This document shows, in pieces, positions 1-9,044 of a stretch of 19,134 bases of DNA. The translations under genes were made by a program, and so were the position numbers. This DNA comes from Clostridia bacterium (GTDB lineage Bacteria > Bacillota > Clostridia > TANB77 > CAG-508): contig CAADUD010000091.1 of NCBI GenBank assembly GCA_900752095.1, forward strand, positions 1-19,134, given 5' to 3'. The number at the start of each line of letters is the position of its first letter. The first letter of the stretch is position 1. The notes beneath the pieces were generated by a model. The model did no database searches and was not told the DNA's origin. It saw only the letters and a program-made list of their open reading frames with translations.

Positions 1-678
1 ATAGCAACTATCAAATACAATAATTTCTGTAGGTCCATATAAGTCTTCTACTGTAACAAATGCCATAAGAGTATTGTTTTTAGTGTATTTCTTTTTTACT
101 GAAGTAATAATTCCTGCATAGGTTACATTTTGTCCATCTTTAAAATCTAACTGTTTTGTTTGTTCTACTTCATTCGATAATCCTTGTTCGTCTTGCGTTG
201 CATATTGTTCTAATTGTCTTAAAAGTAATGTATTAACATTGGTTTTCTTTTCTATTTGTTCTCTCATAGATTCTAAAGGATGTCCTGTAATATATAATCC
301 TAGCATTTCTTTTTCCATGGATAACATTTCTTTTTGTGTATATTCTGGAAGCACCGTATAATGATACTTCATTTCTTGTATTTCTTCATTTTTACTTATT
401 GCTCCTAGATCAAACATAGAAACTTGACCATCTAAACTCTTTTTAGCAGAGCCCGCAATTGTATCTATAATTTCTTCAAAAGATGCCATAAGTGTTTTTC
501 TAGTTTGTCCAAATGTATCAAAAGCTCCTGCTTTTATTAAACTTTCTACACATTTTTTGTTTACTTGTGAATTTTTAATTCTTTCGCAAAAATCACTAAA
601 GTCTTTAAATTCTCCATTTTCTTTTCTTTCTTTTACAATTTCGTCTACTGCTGCTGTTCCTACATTTTTAATGCTTCC
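1..678 (-). CDS. dnaE: DNA polymerase III subunit alpha (DnaE), C-terminal part in the shifted frame, cut by window edge
   Basis: This stretch stays open from about 678 to the window edge and continues the polymerase encoded at 668-3067, one frame away. It resumes with GSIKNVGTAAVDEIV, the conserved helix-hairpin-helix region that follows FGL in DnaE. It then runs through the segment around FGQTRKTLMASFEEI and the LYITGHPLESM motif, and enters the OB-fold domain (NVTYAGIITSVKKKYTKN, then LMAFVTVEDLYGPTEIIVFD). It has no start signal of its own, so it is the second part of a broken or frameshifted gene rather than a separate one. Compared with an expected CTA-GGA-AGC, one extra base is present (G at 679 on the plus strand, C on the coding strand). 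About 100 more residues of a usual DnaE should lie beyond position 1. Family assignment is secure; whether this part is made as protein is unknown. Confidence 0.85.
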
Positions 679-3067
679 GTAGTCCAAAGCGAATTTGATT
701 TTTATCTACTGTAAATTTGGTTTCACTTTTATTCATATCTGGTTTTAAAATTTCAATGCCAAGTCTTTTACATTCTTCAATATAGCCTGGAATTTTATCT
801 AAGTTTCCTAAAAAGCTATTTAGCATTGCAGCCATAAATTCTGCAGGATAATAGGCTTTTAAATAAGCAGTTCTATAAGATACTACTGCATATGCTGCTG
901 CATGTGACTTGTTAAATGCATATTTTGCAAATTCTGCCATTTCGTCAAATATTTTATTGGCATCTTGCTCGCTAATTCCATTTCTCACACAGCCAGGTAC
1001 AATGATATTACCATTTTCATCTACTTGTCCATGAATAAAAATTTCCCTTTCTTTTGCCATAACATCTAGTTTTTTCTTTCCCATAGCGCGTCTCACTAAA
1101 TCTGCTCTTCCTAAAGAATATCCTGCTAAATCTCTTACAATTTGCATAACTTGCTCTTGGTAAACCATACATCCATAAGTTACTTCTAAGATTGGTTTTA
1201 AAGCTGGATGGGTATAGACCGCATGTTCTGGGTCTTTTTTGTTTGCAATATATCTTGGAATTTGATCCATTGGTCCTGGACGATACAAAGAAACTCCAGC
1301 AATAATATCTTCTAAACAGTCTGGTTTTAATTCTTTCATAAAGTTTGTCATACCTTGACTTTCAAACTGAAAAATACCAACAGATTCTCCATTTTGCCAT
1401 AATTTGTATACTTTTGGATCCTTCATTTTTTCATCAAAATGAACGTTAATCCCTTGATTTTTCTTTACTAAGTCAATGGTGTCTTGAATAACAGTTAGAG
1501 TACGAAGTCCTAAAAAATCCATTTTTAGTAATCCCAATTCTTCTAGAGTTGTCATAATATATTGAGTAGAAATATCTCCTTCTCTTACATAAAGGGGAAC
1601 ATAATTTACAACTGGTTCTTTAGTAATAACAATTCCACAAGCATGGGTAGAAGCCTGTCTTGGCATTCCCTCTAGTGCCATTGCAATATCCAACAATTTT
1701 TTCATATCTTCTGATGATTCATATAAATCTTTCAATTCTCTATTTTGTTCCATTGCTTTTTTAATGGTAATATGTAATTCATTTGGTATCATTTTTGCAA
1801 TTTTATCCGCTTCTGCATAAGGTACATCTAATACTCTTGCAACGTCACGAATAACCATTCTGGCAGACATAGTACCAAAAGTAATAATTTGGGAAACATG
1901 GTCTTTCCCATACTTTTCTTCTACATACTCTATTACTTTATCTCTTTTTTCAAAACAAAAGTCTACGTCAAAATCTGGCATACTAATTCGCTCTGGATTT
2001 AAAAAACGTTCAAAAATTAGCCCATAAGCTATTGGGTCAATATCGGTAATACCTATAGCATAAGCAACAATAGAACCTGCTCCAGAACCACGTCCTGGTC
2101 CTACAGGTATATTATGTGTTTTGGCATAATAAATATAGTCCCATACAATTAGGAAATAGTCTACATACCCCATTTTGTGAATAACACTAAGCTCATACTC
2201 TGCCCTTTGTTTCACTTCTTCTGATAGATTTTCCCCATACCTTTCTATTAGCCCATCTTTTGTTAGTTTTTCAAGATAATCATAATGTGTTGCAAATTCT
2301 TTTGGAACATCATAATTTGGTAATATTGTATGCCCAAATTCAAATTCTACATTACACTTTTCTGCAATTTTCACTGTATTTTCTATAGCATCTGGTACAT
2401 TTCTAAAATAATCGCTCATTTCCTCTGGAGATTTTACATATAGCTCTTCTGTTTCAAAACGCATTCTGTCCTGGTCTGTCATACGTTTTCCTGTTTGAAT
2501 ACATAAAAGTACCTCGTGGTTATAGGCATCTTCTCTTTTTAAGTAATGGGCATCATTTGTTGCTACTAAAGGAATATCTAACTCTCTGGACAATTCTATT
2601 AACTTTTGGTTTGCTAATACTTGTTCTTTAATGCCATTGTTTTGAATTTCTAAATAATAATCTTCTCCAAAAATATTTTTATACCAAAGCGCTACTTCTT
2701 TTGCCTTTTCCATATCATTTGCTAAAATAGATTGATTGACTTCACCTGCTAAACAAGCACTACAACAAATTAATCCTTCATGATATTGTTCTAGTACTTC
2801 GTGGTCAATACGAGGTTTATAGTAGAAACCTTCTATGTAGCCAATAGATACTAGTTTTGCTAAATTTTTGTATCCTTGATTATCTTTGGCAAGTAAAATT
2901 AAGTGGCTATATTTAGCATCCAAATTAGGGTCTTTATCTGTTCTTTTACGAGGTGCAACATATACTTCACACCCTATAATTGGCTTTATACCATTTGCTT
3001 TACATGCTTTGTAAAAATCAATAGCACCAAACATAGCACCATGATCTGTAATTGCCATGGCATCCAT
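668..3067 (-). CDS. dnaE: DNA polymerase III subunit alpha (DnaE), main fragment: PHP and polymerase domains
   Basis: This is the catalytic subunit of a C-family replicative polymerase. In Bacillota, DnaE works beside PolC at the fork, chiefly extending primers. The fragment holds most of the PHP domain (ITDHGAMFGAIDFYKACK, EVYVAPRKR, VATNDAHYL). The palm and thumb follow, with GPGRGSGAGS near restored residue 356, the catalytic PDFDVDF (aspartates near 398, 400 and 402) and LLKMDFLGLRTL for the third aspartate. Restored numbering starts at the true ATG at 3166. Translation from there is blocked by TAA at 3098-3100, so the first usable ATG is at 3067, and it lacks a good ribosome binding site. 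The 3' end leaves frame at 679 and stops at 668, three residues after FGL. A family member is about 1150 residues; this fragment has 799. With both interruptions the gene looks non-functional unless recoding occurs or the sequence has errors. Confidence 0.9.
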   Translation of the reverse strand: MDAMAITDHGAMFGAIDFYKACKANGIKPIIGCEVYVAPRKRTDKDPNLDAKYSHLILLAKDNQGYKNLAKLVSIGYIEGFYYKPRIDHEVLEQYHEGLICCSACLAGEVNQSILANDMEKAKEVALWYKNIFGEDYYLEIQNNGIKEQVLANQKLIELSRELDIPLVATNDAHYLKREDAYNHEVLLCIQTGKRMTDQDRMRFETEELYVKSPEEMSDYFRNVPDAIENTVKIAEKCNVEFEFGHTILPNYDVPKEFATHYDYLEKLTKDGLIERYGENLSEEVKQRAEYELSVIHKMGYVDYFLIVWDYIYYAKTHNIPVGPGRGSGAGSIVAYAIGITDIDPIAYGLIFERFLNPERISMPDFDVDFCFEKRDKVIEYVEEKYGKDHVSQIITFGTMSARMVIRDVARVLDVPYAEADKIAKMIPNELHITIKKAMEQNRELKDLYESSEDMKKLLDIAMALEGMPRQASTHACGIVITKEPVVNYVPLYVREGDISTQYIMTTLEELGLLKMDFLGLRTLTVIQDTIDLVKKNQGINVHFDEKMKDPKVYKLWQNGESVGIFQFESQGMTNFMKELKPDCLEDIIAGVSLYRPGPMDQIPRYIANKKDPEHAVYTHPALKPILEVTYGCMVYQEQVMQIVRDLAGYSLGRADLVRRAMGKKKLDVMAKEREIFIHGQVDENGNIIVPGCVRNGISEQDANKIFDEMAEFAKYAFNKSHAAAYAVVSYRTAYLKAYYPAEFMAAMLNSFLGNLDKIPGYIEECKRLGIEILKPDMNKSETKFTVDKNQIRFGLRKH

Positions 3068-3097
3068 ACCTAATTCTTTTGCTCTAACTGGTAAATC

Positions 3098-3166
3098 TTA
3101 GATTCTATTTGCCCCATCTAATAAACTAAATTCACTATGTATATGTAAGTGTACAAAATTTCCCAT
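3098..3166 (-). pseudogene. dnaE: 5' end of dnaE, separated from the rest by an in-frame TAA
   Basis: An ATG at 3164-3166 follows AGGAG at 3174-3178 at normal spacing. It opens a 22-codon frame starting MGNFVHLHIHSEFSLL, the canonical first residues of DnaE with the HxH metal ligands of the PHP domain. Codon 23 (3098-3100) is TAA where homologues usually carry Lys or another polar residue (RI-x-DLPVRAKELG). After it, the same frame continues without change into MDAMAITDHG at 3067. The peptide on both sides is well preserved, so the stop is recent, suppressed or an error. TAA ends most other genes here, so a general reassignment of TAA is ruled out. Confidence 0.85.
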
Positions 3167-3238
3167 TTTTTTCTCCTAACCTTTTTTATTAATATGTTAT
3201 ATTCTATTTTATCTTTTGCATTTTTTAACTCTGTTTTA

Positions 3239-3267
3239 ATTTTAGCATAACAAAAAAGTATTCACAA
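3239..3267 (-). promoter_or_regulatory. Sigma-A-like promoter for dnaE
   Basis: On the minus strand, TTGTGA (3262-3267, 4/6 match) is followed after 17 bases by TAAAAT (3239-3244, 5/6 match). This lies about 70 bases upstream of the dnaE ATG at 3166. No clear terminator separates addA from it, so read-through from addA is also possible. Confidence 0.5.
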
Positions 3268-3298
3268 AATTTATCCTTCTATTGATCTTTGTAGAAAA

Positions 3299-6200
3299 TT
3301 AGAATACTAAAACTTCCTCCCAGTTTGCATTCGCCAAACAAAGTACTACTTTGTCTACTTTTCTATTTAATGCTTGCTCTAACGCTCTTTTATATATTTC
3401 CAATTGTGTTTTATATTTTTCTACTATTTTTTCTTTTGCTCCTTCTTCTCTTCCTATATAGTCAGTTTTAAAATCTACTAAAATTAATTGATGATTGCTA
3501 TTAATGTAAAATAAGTCCATAATTCCTTGTACTAAAATCTCTTTTTCAGAATTAGCCTCTTTTGCTTCTTTTATTATCTCTTTCGCTGGTAAGCTAATAT
3601 AAAAAGGTTGTTCTTTATATATTTCTTTAGCATTTTTTAACTCTTGAAATAACTGTGATTTGGTATAAGCAAATACTAATTTTGCATCAATACTTTTTGC
3701 TTCTTCTGTTGTAATAATCTGTTTTTCTAATAGTTCCTGTATCATTTCTTGGATATCTTGCAACGTGTATTCTTTTTCTTCTTTTAATCTCTGAATGCAC
3801 AAATGGACTAAAGTTCCTTTATGTGCATTAGAAATTGTTTTATTTTCCTGCATAAATTTTGGCATTCTTTTAGAAAAATTTTTGCAATTTTCTTTTTGCT
3901 CTTCTCCTTTTTTCTGCTTTTGCTCTATTGTTTTTTCTTGTTCTTGCTTTTCCTCCTGTTTAATAAATTCTACTGTTCCTTCCTTTCTAAAGTTGCCTAC
4001 TCCCAATATATTTTCTAATTTTCTATCTTCTTCTGTTTGCAAATTGATATCTTGTAACTTTATTTTTTCTTCTTTTATTTTCGTAACAGATGTTTTAGTT
4101 GGAAGCTTCGTATCTACCAAATAACTATATTGCCATTCTAAAATTTTACTTAGTTCTTGTTGTACATTCTCTAATCGTTCATTTTCTGTTAGTATTGTTT
4201 TATTTTCTTCTGTTTGTGATATTTCACTCCATTTATTTTGTATTGCTTGTATGATATCTATCTTTTTTTCTTTTTGTTGATTTTTAAGAGATTCCAATAA
4301 TTCTTTTTTAGAAAAGGATTGTAAAGTAATAATGTCATCTATAACCTTTTCTTCTCCTTTTAAAGTAATAATTTTTTCTTGTCCTAGAAGATACACATAA
4401 AAAAGCCAATCTAAATAAGATTTTCCTTTTCTTATAAGTTTATCATCAAATTTTAGGTCTTTTGTTTGTTGTAAATAAACTGCTAATTCTTGTTTTTTTT
4501 GTTCTATTTCTTTTGTGAAATCTTTACTTCTTCCTGTAATATAAAGCTTTTCTTTTGCTCTGGTTAAAGCAACATATAAAATCCTTTCTTCTTCTGAAAG
4601 AGTTTCTTGTTTCATTTGGAGTTTAATTGCTTCTTTTGCCAAAGTAGAATATTTTATTTTCTTTTTGGTATCAATAAAAGTTGGTCCAATTCCTAAATCT
4701 TGGTGTAATAAAATATTTTCATTTAAGTCTTGCATATTAAATCTTTTTTGGCTGTTGCATAGAAAAACAACAGGAAATTCTAGCCCCTTACTTTTATGAA
4801 TACTCATAATGCGTACTACATCTTCATTTTCTCCTATTAATTTACTAGAAGCTAAATCCCCATTTTGCTTTTTTAGTTTTTCTATGAAATGTACAAAATG
4901 AAACAATCCTTTGTAACTTGCCGTTTCATATTGTTTTGCTTTTTCAAATAATGTTTTTAAGTTAGCTTGCCTCATGGCTCCATTTGGCAAAAGACCTACA
5001 TATTGATAATAACCTGTATCTAAATAAATTTGCCAAATGAGTTCATCTAAAGATTTATATTGCTCTTGCTTTTTCCATTTTTCTAGTTTTATAAAAAATT
5101 CTTCTATTTTTTGTTTTAAGTTACCTTCTGCACAAAGTCTTGTTTTTACCAATGCCTCATAAAAATTACAATTTCTATCTGTTAAACGAATTTGTAATAA
5201 ATCATTATCTGTGAAATTTGCTATATTCGATCTTAATACTACTACAAGAGGAATTTCTTGAAGGGGGTTATCCATAATTTTCAAAATAGATAAAATAGTT
5301 TGTATTTCTACAGAGTCTAAGTAAGAACTAGAATTATCGCTATATACTGGTATTTCCAAATCTGCTAATTCTTTTTCATAAATTGGTGCCAAAGTAGAAG
5401 TTGCTCTTAATAAAATAACAATATCTTTTGGCTTAATTGGACGGTAGCCTTTTTTTCTATCATACACCATAGTATTATTTTTTAAAAGCTCTTGTATTTT
5501 ATTTGCTACCATTCTTGCTTCTAGTACTTCATCTTCTATTCTTTCCTCTTGTTCTATATGAGCTTCTGATATTTCTTCTTTTTTTGTGTCAGATTCTACT
5601 ATTTCGTTTGTAAATGTCTGCATTTCATCTTGTTGTTTCAAATCGATAATTAGCATTTCTGTAGCTCTTGTATTTATCGTTATTGAATGGTTCTCTTTTT
5701 CTTGGTCTACTTTTTTTTCATCAGTGGCTTGATATTTTTCTATTTTTTCATTAGTATTTTTGGTCTTTTCTATTTCCAAATCTGGATAATTTGCTCCATA
5801 ATTCAAATACTCATTTTCGTTATAATCAATATCTCCTAATTTTTTGCTCATAATGGCTTCAAATACTAGGTTTGTAACCTCTAATATGTTTTGCCTACTT
5901 CTAAAATTACGAAATAACTGAATTTTTAAATGGTCATTTTCCTTTTTTTGTTCTTTTAGCTTATAAGTTTGGTACTTTTGCAAAAAAAGCTCTGGTCTTG
6001 CTTGTCTAAATTTATAGATGCTTTGTTTTACATCTCCTACCATAAAAATATTATTTCCGCACGAAATACTAGTCAAAATAGATTCTTGTACTAAATTACT
6101 ATCTTGATATTCATCGATAGCAATTTCTATAAATTTTTCTTGATATTTTTTTGCCACCGTTGTTGGATTTTCAAGCAAAATTGTTAAAGCAAAATGCTCT

Positions 6201-7289
6201 ATATCGTTAAAATCTATACAATTTTTTTCTCGTTTCTTCTCTGCAAATAATTTGCCAAATTCTATTACCAAATTTACCAATTTTTCTAGAATTGGTAAAA
6301 TTCTTTCAAAATCTGCAAAAATAGTTTTTGAATTTTGATTAATAAGTTTATTAATATCCTCTTTGATTGTCTTTTTGATGTTATCTCTTGTTTGTTTTGC
6401 TTCTTCTTTTAGGTCTAAGGTTACTTTCTTGTCGGTTGGCCATTTACTAAAATGGAGATTTTGAATTTTTAGATAAGTATTATCCCAACAATCTATTTGG
6501 TCAATAATCCCTTGTAATTCTATCTTATCTGCTGCAATTACTTGTGTAAATTTAGAAAGTTCATAAAAACCTTCCATTTTACTTTGCATGTTTTGTAACC
6601 TTAAAATAGCTTCTTCAATTTCTTCTTTTATATATTCTAAAATAATCTTGCCCCAGATAGTTTCTGCAAAATCCTTTATTTCTTCATTCTTTGTTAATAA
6701 ATTTAGTTTTTCTTGTAACCACTTTTCTGGAAATGGATTACTTTGCATAAAACGGTAAATCGTTAAAATGAGGGCTTGCAGAGCTTCATCCCCACGATAA
6801 TTAGTGTAAGTTTCTAAGAGTTCTATAAAATCACTATTATTTTCTAAATACTTTTGTTCAAATAGATCATCTAAAACCTCTTGTTTTAATAAATCTATTT
6901 CTACTGTATCTGCAATGCGAAAATTACTAGCTAAATCTATTTCATAAAAATAATTATGTATTACATCTAAGCAAAAAGAGTGAATTGTACAAATACTTGC
7001 TTTAGGAAGTAAAGTAAGTTGCCTTTGTAAATGTGTATTTTGAGGCTCTTCTTCTAGTTTTTTGTAAATAGCATCTAGAATTCTTTCCCTCATTTCTGAA
7101 GCAGCAGCGTTTGTAAAAGTTACTACTAAAATTTTATCAATATCCATTTTTTCATCTATTATCTTATGAATAATTCTTTCTACAAGTACAGCAGTCTTAC
7201 CACTACCTGCGGCAGCAGCTACTAAAATATTAGAACCGTTTTTCGTCAATTGCCTGTAACTGTTCTTTCGTCCATTTTACTTCTGACAT
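3299..7289 (-). CDS. addA: ATP-dependent helicase/nuclease subunit AddA, with a +1 interruption near the start
   Basis: AddA is the helicase and 3'-strand nuclease of AddAB, which resects double-strand breaks for RecA loading. From the N-terminus I see Walker A AAAAGSGKTAV (restored residues 24-34), Walker B IAIDEYQDSN (near 390), VGDVKQSIYKFRQARPELF, the motif V-like VRIMSIHKSKGLEFPVVFL, motif VI ILYVALTRAKEKLYITG, and the RecB-type nuclease signature GIMDLFY with LVDFKTD (near 1270). The best start is ATG 7287-7289, behind GGAG at 7297-7300. It gives MSEVKWTKEQLQAIDEK with the Q-motif, but a single extra base (plus-strand G7238) then leads to a stop. Removing that base yields 1329 residues. 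A TTG at 7249 is already in the downstream frame but lacks a good ribosome binding site and the Q-motif. Length exceeds the usual roughly 1230 because of K/E/Q-rich inserts. No addB is adjacent. Confidence 0.9.
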
Positions 7290-7302
7290 ATGTTTGCTCC
7301 TT

Positions 7303-7360
7303 TTTCAACCAATAGGGACATTCCTTTTTGGCTGACTTTCAACCACGAGGGACACTCCTC
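7303..7360. repeat. Two copies of a TTTCAACCA intergenic repeat in the addA leader
   Basis: Units at 7303-7331 and 7337-7360 both read TTTCAACCA, three variable bases, GGGAC, two bases, TCC. The first copy also ends in CTTTTTGG. They sit between the addA promoter and its ribosome binding site, so they are transcribed in the addA leader. Related copies lie at 8038-8065 and 19106-19134. Confidence 0.7.
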
Positions 7361-7398
7361 TTATCTATTTTCTATTAATTTCGACATTCTTTTTATTA

Positions 7399-7427
7399 AT
7401 TATATATAAAGCTAGGACAGTTTTCAA
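7399..7427 (-). promoter_or_regulatory. Sigma-A-like promoter for addA
   Basis: On the minus strand, TTGAAA (7422-7427) and a perfect TATAAT (7399-7404) are 17 bases apart, about 110 bases upstream of the addA ATG. A TGTCGAA heptamer (a Spo0A-box match, minus strand, 7380-7386) lies just downstream of the expected start of transcription. The rest of the 7290-7597 gap holds the two repeats, AT-rich DNA with no clear plus-strand promoter, and the ribosome binding site of the 7598 gene. Confidence 0.7.
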
Positions 7428-7597
7428 CATTTTTTTATTTTTTGTTTGGAATTTTTTAAATTTCAAAAATTCTTAAAAATGGTCATTTTTTGAATTCTAA
7501 CTTATATTATCGATTCACTTCAAATACATTTTTACTAAATATATCTAGGTTTGATTTTTTCAAATTTGATTATACTAATTTTAGGAGGTAAAAAAAT

Positions 7598-8032
7598 ATG
7601 GATGAAAATATTAATTTGACAATTTTAAATGAAATTGGAAAAGCAACTAGGATGGGGCTTTCTAGCATTACTTTTGTTTCTGACAAAACAGAAGATGAAC
7701 AGATGAAAGAAGAATTAAGTAGTCAATATGCTCAATATGGAAAAATTTTAGATAAAGTTAATACACAATTTGAAAAATATGGAGAAATTCCAGATGAAGA
7801 ACCTATGATGGATAAAATGATGGCTTGGACAGGTGTGCAAATGAATACATTAACAGATAAAAGTAATTCTCATATTGCAGAATTAATGTCACAAGGAAAT
7901 TTAATGGGAATGATTGAGGCCCAAAAACTTTTAAACCATAGCCCTAATATGGAACCTGAAGTAAAAAATATTTTGAATGAATTTATTACTTTGCAAAATA
8001 ATAATATAGAACAAATGAAAAAATATCTTTAA
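7598..8032 (+). CDS. Unrecognised 144-residue helical protein
   Basis: This is the only plus-strand gene of the window. The start is well supported by AGGAGG at 7583-7588, seven bases before ATG. The protein has no signal peptide and no membrane segment. It is almost entirely predicted helix, rich in Met, Glu, Gln and Asn, with a pattern suggesting a small antiparallel bundle: an N-terminal helix (LTILNEIGKATRMGL), a long central one (QYAQYGKILDKVNTQFEKYG), a methionine-rich MMDKMMAWTGVQMNTL, and a last helix ending NNIEQMKKYL. The conserved-looking KMMAWTGVQMN and MGMIEAQKLL segments recall ferritin-like or DUF-type bundle proteins of Clostridia, but I cannot name a family. It is divergent from addA and convergent with spoIIQ, so it is probably transcribed alone. 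Function unknown; that it is a real gene is likely. Confidence 0.8.
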   Translation: MDENINLTILNEIGKATRMGLSSITFVSDKTEDEQMKEELSSQYAQYGKILDKVNTQFEKYGEIPDEEPMMDKMMAWTGVQMNTLTDKSNSHIAELMSQGNLMGMIEAQKLLNHSPNMEPEVKNILNEFITLQNNNIEQMKKYL

Positions 8033-8049
8033 TTAAATTTCAACCAACA

Positions 8050-8094
8050 GTTACGTTCCTTTTTGTCCGATTTTCGAGCAAAAAGGAACGTAAC
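8050..8094. terminator. Bidirectional terminator between the 144-residue gene and spoIIQ
   Basis: A perfect 16-bp inverted repeat, GTTACGTTCCTTTTTG (8050-8065) against CAAAAAGGAACGTAAC (8079-8094), has a 13-base loop. It lies between two convergent genes whose stops are 18 and 11 bases away. T runs inside the stem could serve either direction. The left arm begins as a member of the TTTCAACCA repeat family (8038-8065), so the terminator may be a repeat element reused. Confidence 0.75.
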
Positions 8095-8104
8095 CAATAG
8101 CTGT

Positions 8105-8974
8105 TTATTTTAAATAAAGTTCTGGATCTTGTTGTTCATTATCTTTTAGTAATTCAAAATGAAGATGTGGTTCATCAGAAATCTCAAATGCAGCAGTGTT
8201 TCCAACAGTTCCTATGCTTTGCCCCTGTTCTACTTTTTCTCCTTCTACAACAAATTCTGTTGATAAAAGATTAGAATATACTGTTTTGTAACCGTTAACA
8301 TGTTCAATTATAACAGTTAATCCATAACGTGGATCATTTTTAATAGAACTTACGGTTCCATCTGCCGCTGCTTTTACAACTGTAGTCTTATCTGCTGCAA
8401 TGTCAATACCATTATGAGTTGCCCAAACATCTAATGTGCTAGAATATACTAATTTATTATCTGCAAACTCTTTCATAATTTCGCCTTCTACTGGCATTTT
8501 AAATTCTGGATCTGGTGCTTTCTCTGTTTCGGTAGTTTCTTTGTCTTTTTTCGTATCTGTTTGTTCTTTTTTATTAGAATTTGTACCACTTTCTTTTTGA
8601 GTTGTGGTTGTATTGTTGTTATCTGTTTTTGTTTGATTTTCAGATTGACTGGTATTAACCGCTATTTTAGAATTATCTTCTTCATTTTTTGTACCATCTA
8701 CATTATTAGCATTCGTTGCAGTATTACTTTCACTTTCCATTTCATTTACTGTTTTTCCATAAGGATTACTTGTTTCTTCTGTTGCTGTAATAGTTCCAAT
8801 GGTATTGGTATCTAGCTTAGCAAGGTCGGTATCATTGTTTAACTGATTCCCATAAATTAGAAAAGTAATAACAAAAGCAATAACGGATAGAGCCAAAATA
8901 CTTCCTACAATATATAACATTTTTTTCGTGTCTAATCCTTCTTCTAATGGTTTTCTTCTATTTTCTCTTCTCAT
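8105..8974 (-). CDS. spoIIQ: Stage II sporulation protein SpoIIQ (M23/LytM domain)
   Basis: SpoIIQ is a forespore membrane protein that pairs with mother-cell SpoIIIAH to form the intercellular channel and ratchet used in engulfment. The 289 residues begin with a basic cytoplasmic tail (MRRENRRK) and one membrane helix at about 19-41. A long low-complexity linker rich in Asn, Thr, Lys and Glu follows (about 45-155), then a LytM/M23 domain from about 160 to the end. The metal ligands look intact: HNGID (His187, Asp191) and HLHFEL (His270, His272). In B. subtilis this site is degenerate, whereas clostridial SpoIIQ keeps it, so the protein may have endopeptidase activity or bind zinc. AGGAGG precedes the ATG. 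It lies 70 bases after spoIID, the usual clostridial pairing, which separates it from generic M23 peptidases. No convincing SigF promoter was found in the gap. Confidence 0.85.
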   Translation of the reverse strand: MRRENRRKPLEEGLDTKKMLYIVGSILALSVIAFVITFLIYGNQLNNDTDLAKLDTNTIGTITATEETSNPYGKTVNEMESESNTATNANNVDGTKNEEDNSKIAVNTSQSENQTKTDNNNTTTTQKESGTNSNKKEQTDTKKDKETTETEKAPDPEFKMPVEGEIMKEFADNKLVYSSTLDVWATHNGIDIAADKTTVVKAAADGTVSSIKNDPRYGLTVIIEHVNGYKTVYSNLLSTEFVVEGEKVEQGQSIGTVGNTAAFEISDEPHLHFELLKDNEQQDPELYLK

Positions 8975-9044
8975 AAAATAATTCCTCCTTCAATTTTTCA
9001 TTAGTATCATTATTAACAGTTTTGAGAAAATTATACAAAAAATG

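Noticed and set aside
3095..3103. A frameshift around the dnaE TAA like that of release factor 2
   Set aside because: A +1 shift there reaches another stop within about ten codons, while the original frame continues perfectly after the TAA.
3795..4124. Plus-strand frames rich in Phe, Ser and Cys opposite addA
   Set aside because: They mirror the Lys/Glu-rich codons of addA in reverse; no initiation signals.
668..7289. Reassignment of CGG to another amino acid as the cause of the dnaE and addA breaks
   Set aside because: A sense reassignment does not change the frame; both sites need one base skipped.
7551..7576. TTGATT and TATACT as a promoter for the 7598 gene
   Set aside because: The spacing is only 14 bases and the start of transcription would fall inside the ribosome binding site.
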